Assembly (NCBI GenBank): GCA_963971225.1
Contig: OZ020269.1
Span: 12,486,701 to 12,550,700, forward strand
DNA length: 64,000 nt
Source of the DNA: Melieria omissa
Lineage: Eukaryota; Arthropoda; Insecta; Diptera; Ulidiidae
Direction of reading: 5' to 3'
Within the stretch, counting starts at the first letter, position 1, and each line of letters starts with the position of its first letter. Under the pieces are notes generated by a model. That model saw only the letters and a list, made by a program, of their open reading frames with translations, searched no databases and was not told where the DNA came from. A program made the translations under genes and the position numbers. This document shows, piece after piece, positions 36,236 to 46,834 of the stretch.

Positions 36236-37550
36236 GCAAGGATCAGTGCTGGGTCCAAAGTTGTGGAATCTCATGTACGACGGCGTACTGCAGCTAGACG
36301 TACATGAGGCAGCGAAAATCGTCGGCTTCGCAGACGACATCGTAATAGTCGTCACAGCAAAGCACATCCATAACATTAAGGCGGTCTGCAACGACACGGT
36401 GGCGAAGGTTCAGCAATGGCTCACGGCGAATGGCCTGCAGCTGGCCGAACAGAAGACTGAAGTCCTGCTGATATCAAGCAGAAAGAAGATAGAGCAGGCG
36501 CATGTTCGCGTAAACAGCCACACGATTGTTTCAAAGGCCGCAATTAGGTACTTGGGCGTCATACTTGACAACCGGCTGACGTTCAAGCAGCACCTACAGC
36601 AAGCAGCGGAGCGAGCTACCAGAGCTGTGGTGGCGATAGCGAGACTAATGCCAAACCTTGGCGGACCAAAGCAAGCAACGAGGATGCTCTTGTCGAGAGT
36701 GGCAACCTCGACCTTGCTATATGGAGCGCAAATCTGGGCCCCTGCGACGACGGTTCGCTCGTACCGGCGAAAAATTTAGGCAACGTACCGCCTATGCGCA
36801 TTAAGAGTATGCCGCGCATTCCGTACAACGTCGTACGAAGCAGCTTGCTTGGTCGCCGGTATGATACTGGTCCACATCCTAGCTTTGGAGGCGTACTACA
36901 AAGCGCGCGATAACAGCAATGGGCGAAACAACGGCAGGCAGCGAAGTCCGAGCGACTGGCAGAGCCGCTGGGATAGCTCTTCCAAGGGAAGGTGGACGCA
37001 CCGCCTGATACCAGTGCTCAACAATTGGCCGGACCGCAAGCACGGCGAAGTCACGCATTACTTGACGCAGGTATTAACAGGCCACGGCTGCTTCAAGGCG
37101 TACCTGCATCGCTTCGGCCACGAAACCGACCCGTACTGCGCCATGTGTGTTGACGAGGTGGAGGATGCAGAGCACGTAGCACTAAAATGTCCTCGGTACG
37201 AGACACAGCGACAGGCGCCCTATTAGCGTGCAGAACATGGTGCAGCAAATGCTCGAAACGGTGGAGAAGTGGAACGCGGTCTGTGTGTTTGCAGCACAAA
37301 TTATGACGGAGCAGCGACGACTGGAGCAAGAGCGTAGGGCAGAGGGCCCCAGTAGCATCTACGAGCCGAACACTTAAGGCTGGAAACCCGCCCGGCGACG
37401 CAATGCTCACCGGCAGTTCCGTCGGGACCACGGGTTGGAGAAAGGGGGTGGTTTTTAGTCGGTAAGAATCCGGCATACAGTCGACCTCGGGTTCGGCTGT
37501 ATCTTTCGAAGATTTTCCACCTCCACCACCAAAAAAAAAAAACAAAAATG
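36236..37550 (+). pseudogene. 5'-truncated R1-clade-like LINE (RT to 3' end)
   Basis: The copy opens inside the reverse transcriptase (QGSVLGPKLWN) and shows the catalytic box GFADDIVIVV about 35 residues later, then the RT thumb. A stop at 36777 and a frame change lead to a second frame (about 36780-37226) with the C-terminal cysteine-histidine motif CAMC..EHV..KC of R1/TRAS-type elements. The last in-frame stop is near 37376, then a 3' UTR and an A12 run at 37530-37542. It is dead by truncation and frameshift. Confidence 0.8.
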
Positions 37551-38261
37551 CTGGTGCAAAAAGTTTCATTTCATCATTTCATTTGCATCTTTCCGTATTT
37601 TAAAACTTCAGCTTTGCCGAAAAAGTGCAAATTGCTGATATTATTTCACACTCTAAAAATTGCTCAACTTTGACGGGCTCTACAAGCAAAACTATTTGTC
37701 TAATTTAATTAAGGTTTTCGGATTTCTTAGGTCCAAGCATTTATCTATCGGACAAGTATAACAGTTTTCCCCAAACTATAGGTAGCAGCCTCAGATAAAA
37801 GAGAAACGCACCATGTGTATATTTCGTTTCTCTCTCTCTCTCTCGCTCTCTCAATTTGATTTCGAAAAAAGGGCCTAAAAGATGAATAGGCAGCTCTTGG
37901 CAGCTGAATCTTATCATTTCAATAAGGTTTCAAAGCCGCGTTTTAATGCAGTATCATTTGAAAAGTCTAATTTTCGGAAAAATTATGTGAAAAAATGACA
38001 CTATTGTTTATGTTTTCCCTAATTCACTACTTAACAATTGATAATTAGTACTTTTTTACATGTTCTACTCACCTTCAGAAGTGGATTCCATTTGGCCTTA
38101 TTTGATTTTCTTTATTACATAAAATGTTTCACCTGTACAACCGTTCTCAGTGTATTAACTGTAGAGTGACGAAGGAAGGGGCGAATGACGAATTAGTCAT
38201 CACTATGAACGATTTTAGTTTCTTGAAGGATCATTGCAGCCAACTTAAGGGTGAAAAAACC
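37551..38261. other. 3' flank of the TCF gene
   Basis: Contains a minus-strand AATAAA at about 38111-38116, 146 bases past the TCF stop, a candidate poly(A) signal. A (CT)n run lies at about 37830. No oligo-T tract typical of a retrocopy tail is seen next to it. Confidence 0.45.
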
Positions 38262-40688
38262 CTAAATAGAAACTTGTTCTTTTGGACTTTTGTCCGTTGT
38301 CTTGTCGTTGTTGTTTGTTTTTGTTTCTGCTGGCTTTTCGGGCTGGCTGCTGTTATTGTTGGTAGTGGTGTTTATACTGCTACTACTATTGCTACTGCTG
38401 TTCGCACTGCCGCTGCCACTGCTGCCGCAGTCGCCGCGTTTCGTCAGTTGATTAATACTCAGTGGGTTGTTGATGTCGCGCGGATTGACACCGATCGGAT
38501 TGCGATGCGCTGGTGCCGATTTTTCATAGAACGAATCGCCGGCGGGCGACGATGAAGTGGATGATGACGGCGTATTGACGCCACCGCCGGACAGTGCTTT
38601 TGTGATGCTGCTGTTATAATTATGGCTGTAGCCGTTTGTAGCTTTTGTGCTGGCGGCATTCGCTGCGCCCGGCTGTAGCAGTGATATGGCACTTTGTACA
38701 AAGTTGTTGTTGCTGTGACTGAAGCGATTGCTGAGCAACATTGCGGGACTAGGATTCAGTAAGGTGCGCATTGTACGATCCGAAATCGACACTGTCGACG
38801 GCCCTGAGGTGGTGACGACGGTTGAGGTATTCGTTGAGTTGCTGCCGCACTCGCCAACATCGGCAACAGTGTTGGCGGACTGCAGCATACTAATCGTCGA
38901 CGCGGTATTGGCACTGTCAAAGACGCCAGGTACGGCGGCGGTCGTTGGCTGATTAGGATTCGCCAGCAACTGCTGCTGCTGTTGCGACGCAGGCTGTGCT
39001 TGTTGTTGACTCAAGAGGAACAGGTGATTTTGGTGTTGCTGCTGCCGCGTCTGATGCTGCTGCTGGTGCAACAGTGAACGCTGCATCGCTGCTGCGGCCG
39101 CCGCCGCTGACGCGGCGACCAAACTGTTCTGAGCCATGTGCTGTGGCTGCAAAGTTTGTAGCGGCAATTGCTGGTGATGCAGCTGCTGCTGTTGTGGTTG
39201 GTGGTGCTCGACGCTCGCAAGCAGGCTGGCTGTCACTGGCGTCGCCGGGCTAGCGAGCAAATTAAGTGGACTGGCCAAGCTGGTCGACGGACTCTGCAGG
39301 CTGGACAGGCCGCTCAGGCAGCCCGGACTTGACAGCGACTGATTCAGCGATTCATTGTCGTCCTCGGGTGTTTTGTGGTTGTCGTCGACGCTTCCGCAAC
39401 TGCCCAGATTGTCGTCGCTCATGTGGCCATCAAGATCGTCCAGTTCGTGGTAGCGATCGTCCTTGCTGCCTCCGCTTCCGATCGCCTCCATGTAGCGAAT
39501 GCACTTTTTTTTGCGTCTGCACGGTTTACACCATTGATTCTGCTGATCTAAACCAAAACGAGCTCGGCACTTCTTCATGTTATTTCCTCCCGAATCCGCG
39601 GGCGATCGGTCTTTTTTACGCTTTTTCTTTTTTGAAACATAACCATAGTTGTCCCGTGCACTCCACCCCGGGTACAATTCCATATGCAATTGACGCTCTT
39701 GCCGTGCTTTTTCGTAATATTTACTTTGCTCATCGCGACTCAGCTCATGCCACCGTCTGCCCAGGATCTGGTTGATCGCTGCCGATTCCTTGAGCGTGCA
39801 TTCGGCGACCACTTTCGCGCGCATCTCCTTCATGTATAGCATGAACGCGTTCAACGGTTTTTTAATATGCGACTTCTTCTTGTCATTTGAATTTTCTTTG
39901 CATTCGTTTCCCTGCAAGTTACTTGAAGTTTTTGTATCCAAATTCCTTGAATATCGATGATTCGTTGTTGACTCTTGGTCGTAGTCCTGTTTGGGACCAG
40001 GTGTTACAATCGCAGGATGTGAATTGAGTACGTGATGCGGCGATGTATGAACCGAAGGCAATAAATTTGGTGAAAATCGGAACGGAAAATCACTTGGCAA
40101 TGTTGTGTTAATGGGCAATGAGGAGGGATAGGGACTTCTAAAACTAGATGCTGCCGAATATACAGATGGCGTGTGCCACGATGGCGTCATATCCGGACTT
40201 AGCATGGGGTAGGCATGATGATGGATGGAGTAAATGGTTGGCCGTGTTAGACCCATAGCTTTCGGGTCCAACTGATAGGGAGGTATACCACAGTGCGCAG
40301 GAGGAGGAGTCGTTAGCGGATCGCCATTATGGCAGAAAAAAGGCGGCAAGCCAATTTTATTCGCCATTGTCACGGGCAGACCGCCGGCGCCGCCATTTGA
40401 ATATGCGTACGGCGATACTAGGTAGCCCATGTTAAAACTGGACGCATGCGGTTCTATCTTACTGAAAACTGGACTATGATCCGGTCGCGTTGGTAGTTTG
40501 GCACTTTTTTCCTCGCTTTCCGTCAAATCAATTAGGCTCGACTTTTCCTCCAACAGATTTTCTGATGAGATTTTCTCCTCCTCGCGATCGCCCTCATCTT
40601 TGAAAATTTTCACCTCATCGGTGCTGCCCAAATCGTCACCAGATGAACCGCCATGCCGAGAATGTGAGCTATGACTATTGTGTGGCAT
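38262..40688 (-). CDS. pan: TCF/LEF transcription factor pangolin, single-exon (intronless) copy
   Basis: One uninterrupted frame of 808 residues starts at ATG 40688; the upstream extension would need GTG. The N-terminus ([20 protein letters not shown]) is the Armadillo/beta-catenin-binding domain. A Groucho-binding-type Ser/Pro region follows, then the HMG box at about residues 272-345 ([20 protein letters not shown]), a basic nuclear signal (KKKKRKKDR), the C-clamp at about 371-398 with its four cysteines intact, and a Gln-rich tail. The conserved [17 protein letters not shown] block is near the C-terminus. TCF is the nuclear effector of Wnt/Wingless signalling. Drosophila pan is split into many exons, so the lack of introns here implies retroposition. 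No frameshift or stop is present. Confidence 0.93.
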   Translation of the reverse strand: MPHNSHSSHSRHGGSSGDDLGSTDEVKIFKDEGDREEEKISSENLLEEKSSLIDLTESEEKSAKLPTRPDHSPVFSKIEPHASSFNMGYLVSPYAYSNGGAGGLPVTMANKIGLPPFFCHNGDPLTTPPPAHCGIPPYQLDPKAMGLTRPTIYSIHHHAYPMLSPDMTPSWHTPSVYSAASSFRSPYPSSLPINTTLPSDFPFRFSPNLLPSVHTSPHHVLNSHPAIVTPGPKQDYDQESTTNHRYSRNLDTKTSSNLQGNECKENSNDKKKSHIKKPLNAFMLYMKEMRAKVVAECTLKESAAINQILGRRWHELSRDEQSKYYEKARQERQLHMELYPGWSARDNYGYVSKKKKRKKDRSPADSGGNNMKKCRARFGLDQQNQWCKPCRRKKKCIRYMEAIGSGGSKDDRYHELDDLDGHMSDDNLGSCGSVDDNHKTPEDDNESLNQSLSSPGCLSGLSSLQSPSTSLASPLNLLASPATPVTASLLASVEHHQPQQQQLHHQQLPLQTLQPQHMAQNSLVAASAAAAAAAMQRSLLHQQQHQTRQQQHQNHLFLLSQQQAQPASQQQQQLLANPNQPTTAAVPGVFDSANTASTISMLQSANTVADVGECGSNSTNTSTVVTTSGPSTVSISDRTMRTLLNPSPAMLLSNRFSHSNNNFVQSAISLLQPGAANAASTKATNGYSHNYNSSITKALSGGGVNTPSSSTSSSPAGDSFYEKSAPAHRNPIGVNPRDINNPLSINQLTKRGDCGSSGSGSANSSSNSSSSINTTTNNNSSQPEKPAETKTNNNDKTTDKSPKEQVSI

Positions 40689-43446
40689 TATTGCACTTGG
40701 GAATCTCGCGGATCTTTTATTTTTCACTTTTAATCAATCGGCGATTTTATTGATTTCAATTTGATTCAATTCGATTTGATTAAATTTACTTGTAATTGAT
40801 TAGATTTGATTTGTTGTTGATTGCTTTCTAATCGATTTAGCGTTTTAGGTTTTTTTGTTTTCGAAATGTTTCTTTTTTGTTTTCGAAATCATTATTATTG
40901 CTCTTATTTTGGTCATTATTTTTTCAATTTTTGCTGTTGTTGGTTTTGATTGCTGGAATGTAGTTATAGTTTTGCTTACTTAATGTTTTAACAAAACCAT
41001 TTACGATTTTATTGGGTTTATTGAATGTTTTGTTGACATTTTTTGTAATATTTCGTTATTTGTAGTTGTTTTTTAACTGCGGTTTATTGATGCCGATTGC
41101 AATGTTGCTTATATCTTCTTTATTGTAGTTGTTGTTTGATTGATTTTTTTATATATATATATATGCATATTCTGCGTATTCGTCTTTTCTGCTTATTTCA
41201 TATTTTCACGCACTTCACTTCCGCGACTTCACGTTGTGTCAATTAGTATCAGTTTCGTTTCGTTTGCTGGTACCGTGGAAGTGCCGCCGCGCTCTGCAAT
41301 CTATTCACCAACAACGTCTACACACTGGACCCGTAACGTGCCACCAGCCCCGTCACCGTCATCGTCGGTTCCGCTGCGGCATCGGTACGCGCGACGTATT
41401 GTCATTTTGTTGGTGGCCCGTGAAGGTACACGCGAATCGTCTGCCAAACACACGCGCTCTGGAAAGACGGGTTCAATCGGCTTCGTACGCCGACTCTGGG
41501 CCTAGCTTGTTAGTCTTCGGACTGTGCGGTTTACGGTAAATTACGACGAAACCACATCAAAGCGCAGCCTGTAACGTTAGTAGTCCGCGACTCGACCGGA
41601 TGCTGGATGCTGCCAAACACCGAATGCGCGGCTGGGCAATGAACCCCATTGGGTTAGCCTCCTCGCCCCTTCCCAAACTCGAGCATCATTTAGTGAATCT
41701 TAACAATCGTTTTAGATTTCTTGATGGCGTCTAAATCTTTCTGTATGGGCTCCGGTTATCGAAAGAGTTTTTCAATTTTTCGATGCAAGACTGCAATTTT
41801 CATGGAAAACCATTGAATATTTACATCACTTTTGTTCAGTTATTTAATTTTAAGTTTAATTTTTATCATTATTTTACACTTTTAATTTTTTTAATGCTGT
41901 TCTCGTATACTTTCATAAAATTTTTTCTTATAAACGTTTACTATTTTGATTAATATTTTTTTATATTTTCTTAAACATATTTGTTTAATTTAAATTTTTT
42001 ACATTTGACTTTTTCTTATTTTTATATTTTTGTATAATTTTTAAGGTTTTTAAAGAGTTTTTAATTCTTTGTTTGATTTTCGTTCTTTTTTTCAATAAAT
42101 TATTTCTAGTAAAATGATTTTTCATAAAATAGTTTTTGCAAAATAAAAGCATACTAAATTTTGTTGTCTAATTCTTTTACTTATTGCAACATAAGATTGT
42201 CAAATATTTTGTTTCAAAAAATTCTTTTTTTTTTAATATAAAACACTGACTTATTTTTACTTGTTCCAAGACCGAGATCAGAGATTTATTGTAATTTTGA
42301 TCATAACAAATAGTAATTATTATTAGTTGCTTCGTGTTATAATAATTTATAATATTTTGTATTTAATTTAGTAAATTTATTTAACTGAAATTATGTGTTA
42401 CTAGGTGTGGCACTTTCGGAAATATTTATAAGCAATTCAGGCACAGCGACTATTGTTACCAATTATTATACTAATCCTGGTTTCAAACGCCATAAGCGTA
42501 AACTATTGAAGTTAAAGCTTTGGAGGCTTTCGAATTTTTTAATATAAAAGTTTTCGCGCGCGTTTGTAATTGTGTTTTTTTTCTTTCATTTGCTAACTAG
42601 TCAGTTGAAATGTTTTTTTTTACATTTTTTCGTTTTTTAGAATTTTGAGTCAGGAATTTCGAATTCATAGCCGTTGCCGCAAAAATTCTAGCTTCCTAAT
42701 ACGACTTTATTAAACTCTCACTAGTTTGCCATTTTCCACTGGTTCGAGAACCTGTTCGAAGCATAGCGCTTTCAGGCTGTCTGCTAATGTCTGCTAGAGG
42801 CCGCTGTTCACTTGAGCCGACTGTTCACTTCTGTGTAGACACTTAATGCTTCATTCTACTGGGGTAAACACGTTATCCGTGTTTCAGGAAGACACGTTTG
42901 AGGCAACGATTTGTAGCACACACAGTGGGCGTGTGTCTACGGTTTCGGCAAAATGTCAGTCACGTGGCGACCACTTTTGACAACCGCGCCAGGAACAACC
43001 GCGTCCCTCCACCGTAATTTTAGCCACCAGTCGATTGCGCGTAACGCAATCCGAAATATCGGTGCGATTCGATGTGAATTTCGTATACACATTCACAACG
43101 GAGTTATCTACAATTCTTGACATGAAACCTGCCGTGTATTAAAGTCTCGCTGAGGCTCTTTCTTTAATGCACCTGCCAGTTCCTTAAGACCCTACAACAA
43201 CATTAAGAAGAGTTTGTTCACTGGAGTTTAGGTGAGATTCCCTTCAGGTCCTTAACCTTTGCTTCCTTTTAGATCTGGCCACAACTCAAAGTCTTCTGTT
43301 TCAAAGTCGTCCGCCACTCGCTTAGGTCTGACCACAGCTCAAAGGAACTCAGTTCCTTAAAACTTCCATGACCACAATATTGGCTCTTCGGCGCACTGAC
43401 GACAGCCAGAAAATTTCGCATTTATAAGTTTTGATGTTAACTGTTA
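40689..43446. other. 5' flank of the TCF gene and AT-rich intergenic DNA
   Basis: 40.7-41.1 kb is AT-rich 5' UTR-like DNA, with an alternating (AT)n tract at 41150-41164 that could act as a TATA region on the minus strand. 41.2-41.6 kb is GC-richer. 41.7-43.4 kb has no recognised gene. Confidence 0.35.
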
Positions 43447-43553
43447 CAGTGTACCAATAAAGTCTTCGTACAACACCTGGTTCAAAACTAATTATTAAAA
43501 AAAAACTTAATATTTTTAGGAATTTTGAAAAAGTGTCGATGCAGATCTATTTA

Positions 43554-43967
43554 AGGAGTGCGTCGTTAAAAATTGTGACATGCAATTTTTCTAATAGCTT
43601 CGTTAATACAAATTCAAATTAAACTTTCTTTGATCAGGTGAGCCATGAAAACTTTGTCATTGAATAGTTTATGCCCATTTATAGCATTGAATGAGTATTT
43701 AATGATAAAATGGTAATGATAAAATGAGAAAGTGACGATAAATGATAAAATTATAAAATTAACAAGGAAAAATGGAAGCCCTTATGAGGGGTATTCCAGA
43801 AAAAGTTAGAAAATTTACCCTTGAAAATTTATTATAATTTTTTTCTAATAAATTCTAAAATCTACATAAAAGACATGTTATAAAAAACCAGACTTTTCAA
43901 AAATTGGACTAGTGGTTGCTGAGATGTTTTAATTTTTCGATGTCACTATTTTTAACGACGCACTCCT
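43554..43967. mobile_element. Tc1/mariner-type MITE inside the Tc1 left end
   Basis: Termini AGGAGTGCGTCGTTAAAAA and their complement are flanked by TA on both sides (43552-43553, 43968-43969). The 414-bp body has ATGATAAAATG repeats and no ORF. Confidence 0.85.
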
Positions 43968-44224
43968 TATTTAGCATTTACTTTTAAAACAACAACAAAA
44001 ACTTATAATATTTTATCAAATAGTTTGAAAGTTTTAAATCAAAAACAAAAAAGTTGCTTATTTACTTCCAATAAAGTCTTCGTACACTTAAGTTATGTCG
44101 TTCCTTTTGCCCATAATAATAATTTATTGACAACTATTCTTTGAAAAAACAATCAAACGAGACATCTGTCATTCATTCGTAGAACGAAAGTCAGATTTGA
44201 AGCAATTTATTTTAGAATATTATA

Positions 44225-45170
44225 AGAAATTCCTGGAAAATACTTGTCAATTGAAGAGCGTAAGCTTATACTGAATTTGCATGTGAAGTAGCAAAATCCT
44301 ACGCGGAAATAGCTCAACTCGTGTCCCGCAGCCGTTCTACTGTGCAATCGGTCATTGGGCGTTTTAAATACGAAGGCCGCGTAGAGAATAAGCCCAAATG
44401 AGGACGGCCTCCAATTCTCACACGAGGAGATCGCCTGAAAATTAAGCGTATGATTGCAGCGGATTCGTTTATAAGTGCACCGAAAATAAGCTCAGAGTTC
44501 CTTCAATCGAAGCAAAAAAAAGTGCACCCGGAAACTGTGCGAAAAGCCGTGATTGATGCCGGTTTTAAGTCTCGCACTCCTCGCCGAAAGCCATTGGTAA
44601 ATTTAATCAACCACAAAAAGCGTTTGGACTTTTGGACTTTGTAGTCCAAATACAATATCTTTGGCTCTGATGGCAGGCTCAAAAATACGATCAAGACACG
44701 GTAGTAAAACACGGCAGCGGCGGAGTGATGGTATGGGGTTGCATGGCTGTCGGCGTTGGAAACTTAGAAATAATTGAAGGAGTCATGGATCATCGCGCAT
44801 ACATTGACATTATCAAGAGAAATTTGAAGCCAAGTGCGGAAAATTTGGGTGTATCTGAGAAATTTTACTTCCAGCAAGATAACGACCCTAAAAATATGGC
44901 ACTTAACACCAGGCTGTACTTGCTGTACAATGCTCCACATCTACTAAAAACACCACCGCAGAGTCCAGACCTCAATCCTATTGAGCACATGTGGAATATG
45001 CTTGAAAAAAAGATAAGACTCATCATATTTCGTCAAAACTTCAGCTACAACAGGTTCTTCAGGAGGAATGGGCGAAAATCGACGCAAACTATACACAAAA
45101 ACTTGTAAAGTCGATGCCAGATCGCCTTAAGGCCGTCATTAAAAACAAGGGGTACCCAACTAAATATTAA
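44225..45170 (+). pseudogene. Broken Tc1 transposase
   Basis: The N-terminal helix-turn-helix half is split by stops (44260-44450). A clean piece at 44450-44643 ends in a stop beside a small deletion that removes the first catalytic Asp block. The C-terminal piece (44725-45108) retains the second Asp in QQDNDPK and the Glu in PDLNPIEHMWN with DD34E-type spacing. The final helix is frameshifted. With one catalytic residue missing it cannot be active. Confidence 0.85.
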
Positions 45171-45837
45171 TAAAACATTTTTTAGGTTTTCATAATTCGT
45201 AGTAGATTAATTTCGTAAGTGTACGAAGACAAATTTACAGACATAGCTTAATTGTACGAAGACTTTATTGGCAGTAAATAAGCGACTTTTTTTTGTTTTT
45301 GGCTTAAAACTTGTAAACTACTTAATGAAATATATTAGTATTTGTTGTTATATTAAAAATAAATGCGTAATAAATAAATCTGCATCGATCTTTTTACAAA
45401 ATTCCTACTATTATTTAGTGTTTTTTAATAATTCGTTCTGAACCAGGTGCTGTACGAAGACTTTATTGGTACACTGTCGTTGTTGTTATCGGATATGTAA
45501 TTGTTTATGTGTTTTTCACTTATTTTTTTGTTAGTGAATTTTCGGCCCATTGTTGCTTTGTATACATAATTATGATTTTCTGTTGTTGTTTAGACTTTTG
45601 CATATTTTGTATTATAAAAAAAAATACTTTTCACCAAGCTTTAATATTCAACTAATTTTTTTTTTTTTGTGTAATTTTGTTTTGTTTTGTTGGTGTATCT
45701 TGTTTTGGTTGTAGGCGGTGGTCGCCTGCTTTGATCGTCGTCGGCGCGCGTCAAAACCACGCTGCCAAAAACACTACAATTCAGCAGTATGCAACAAGTT
45801 TTTTTTTGTTTTTGTTGTCCAGTTGTTTGGATATTTT

Positions 45838-46617
45838 CATGATTCAACTATAAGGTTGTCACGATGCAATAAACAAGGTGGTGTAAGTTCTCGGTTGTCA
45901 TAGCGTATTTTGAAAAAAATGCAAATCCCTTGATCCTTTTTATGTTATGGTTTATGTTGGTTTTAAGAGAATTGAAGAACTTATACAGGAAAAATCGTAC
46001 ACAACTCTCTTAATCTTATTGGCATTATGTTTTTAAGGGAATATGTTTAGCAGATAAAACCGTATTAAATGTGCACAACAAATTTACAAACATTTTTAAA
46101 TTATTACTGTTAAAATTATGGTATTTGATACAAATATTTACTTATTTATTAAGTGTTCTTCTTTGAATTGGTTACGAATTCTACTACTATTGTTAGCGCC
46201 ATCTAGTGGAAAAGGCCTGCGTTTGTCCCCTTTTTAATCGATTTTGAATGCAACAGTTCAACAGAGGGAGCGTACAAAATTAGCTGTCAAAACTTACTCC
46301 ACCTTGTTATTTCATCATGGTAACAAGCCACCTGATCGTTTATCGCTTTTGTCTAAATCGTCGGTGTGCTGTGCTGCCGCATCGGTTGAAACGAAACTAC
46401 CTGACTGAAAACAATTGACCTGAGCACTTTTCCCGTTTTTTCACTCAAATACAGCACTGTCTGGCAACAATCAGTTTTGTTTTGTTTCAGTTTCTCCCTC
46501 TTTCGTCGGTAAACGATAGTAGCGTCGGAAACGATAGTAGCGATAAACGATCCTACCAACAAAATACATGTGGTTGTTGGTGTTGCGGGGATGCTATAAC
46601 CTTATTATTGAACCATG
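45838..46617. mobile_element. P-superfamily MITE (outer), family A
   Basis: Termini CATGATTCAACTATAAGGTT and AACCTTATTATTGAACCATG are flanked by a perfect 8-bp duplication GATATTTT (45830-45837, 46618-46625). The 8-bp duplication and CATG ends are those of P elements. A second copy lies at 52338-52938. It is interrupted by the MITE at 45860. Confidence 0.85.
45860..46319. mobile_element. P-element-like MITE nested in the outer P MITE
   Basis: Read inward from its right end it begins CATGATGAAATAACAAGGTG, which closely matches the canonical P-element terminal repeat. The left end is CACGATGCAATAAACAAGGTG. Comparison with the 52338 copy shows that this block is extra. Flanking octamers are diverged, so the exact duplication is unclear. 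It is 460 bp without an ORF. Confidence 0.75.
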
Positions 46618-46834
46618 GATATTTTCATTTTATTTTACACTCATTTCGTTTCATTTAATTTAATTTTTACACTGATTTCTATTTTGCGTTTATTGTTATT
46701 ATTGTTGTTGTTGCCGTTGTGATTGTTGTTTTTAATATTTGTCACACTATTCCGTCGGTTTATCTCTCTCTAGGCCTATCTCTAGTAGGTTTGGAAATGC
46801 GCGCCGCACATTCACATCAAGATTCATAGACTAA

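Larger units (their letters stand above)
43447..45476. mobile_element. Tc1-family transposon with inner repeats (IR/DR structure)
   Basis: Outer inverted repeats start CAGTGTACCAATAAAGTC and match for about 36 bp. Inner copies of CCAATAAAGTCTTCGTAC sit at 44068-44087 and, inverted, at 45254-45271, giving the IR/DR terminal layout of some Tc1 elements. Without the nested MITE the length is about 1.6 kb, normal for Tc1. The left side has a TA, the right side has TC, so the target duplication is damaged. Confidence 0.85.

Noticed and set aside
38124..39775. Plus-strand ORFs across the TCF gene
   Set aside because: Antisense shadows of the TCF coding sequence.
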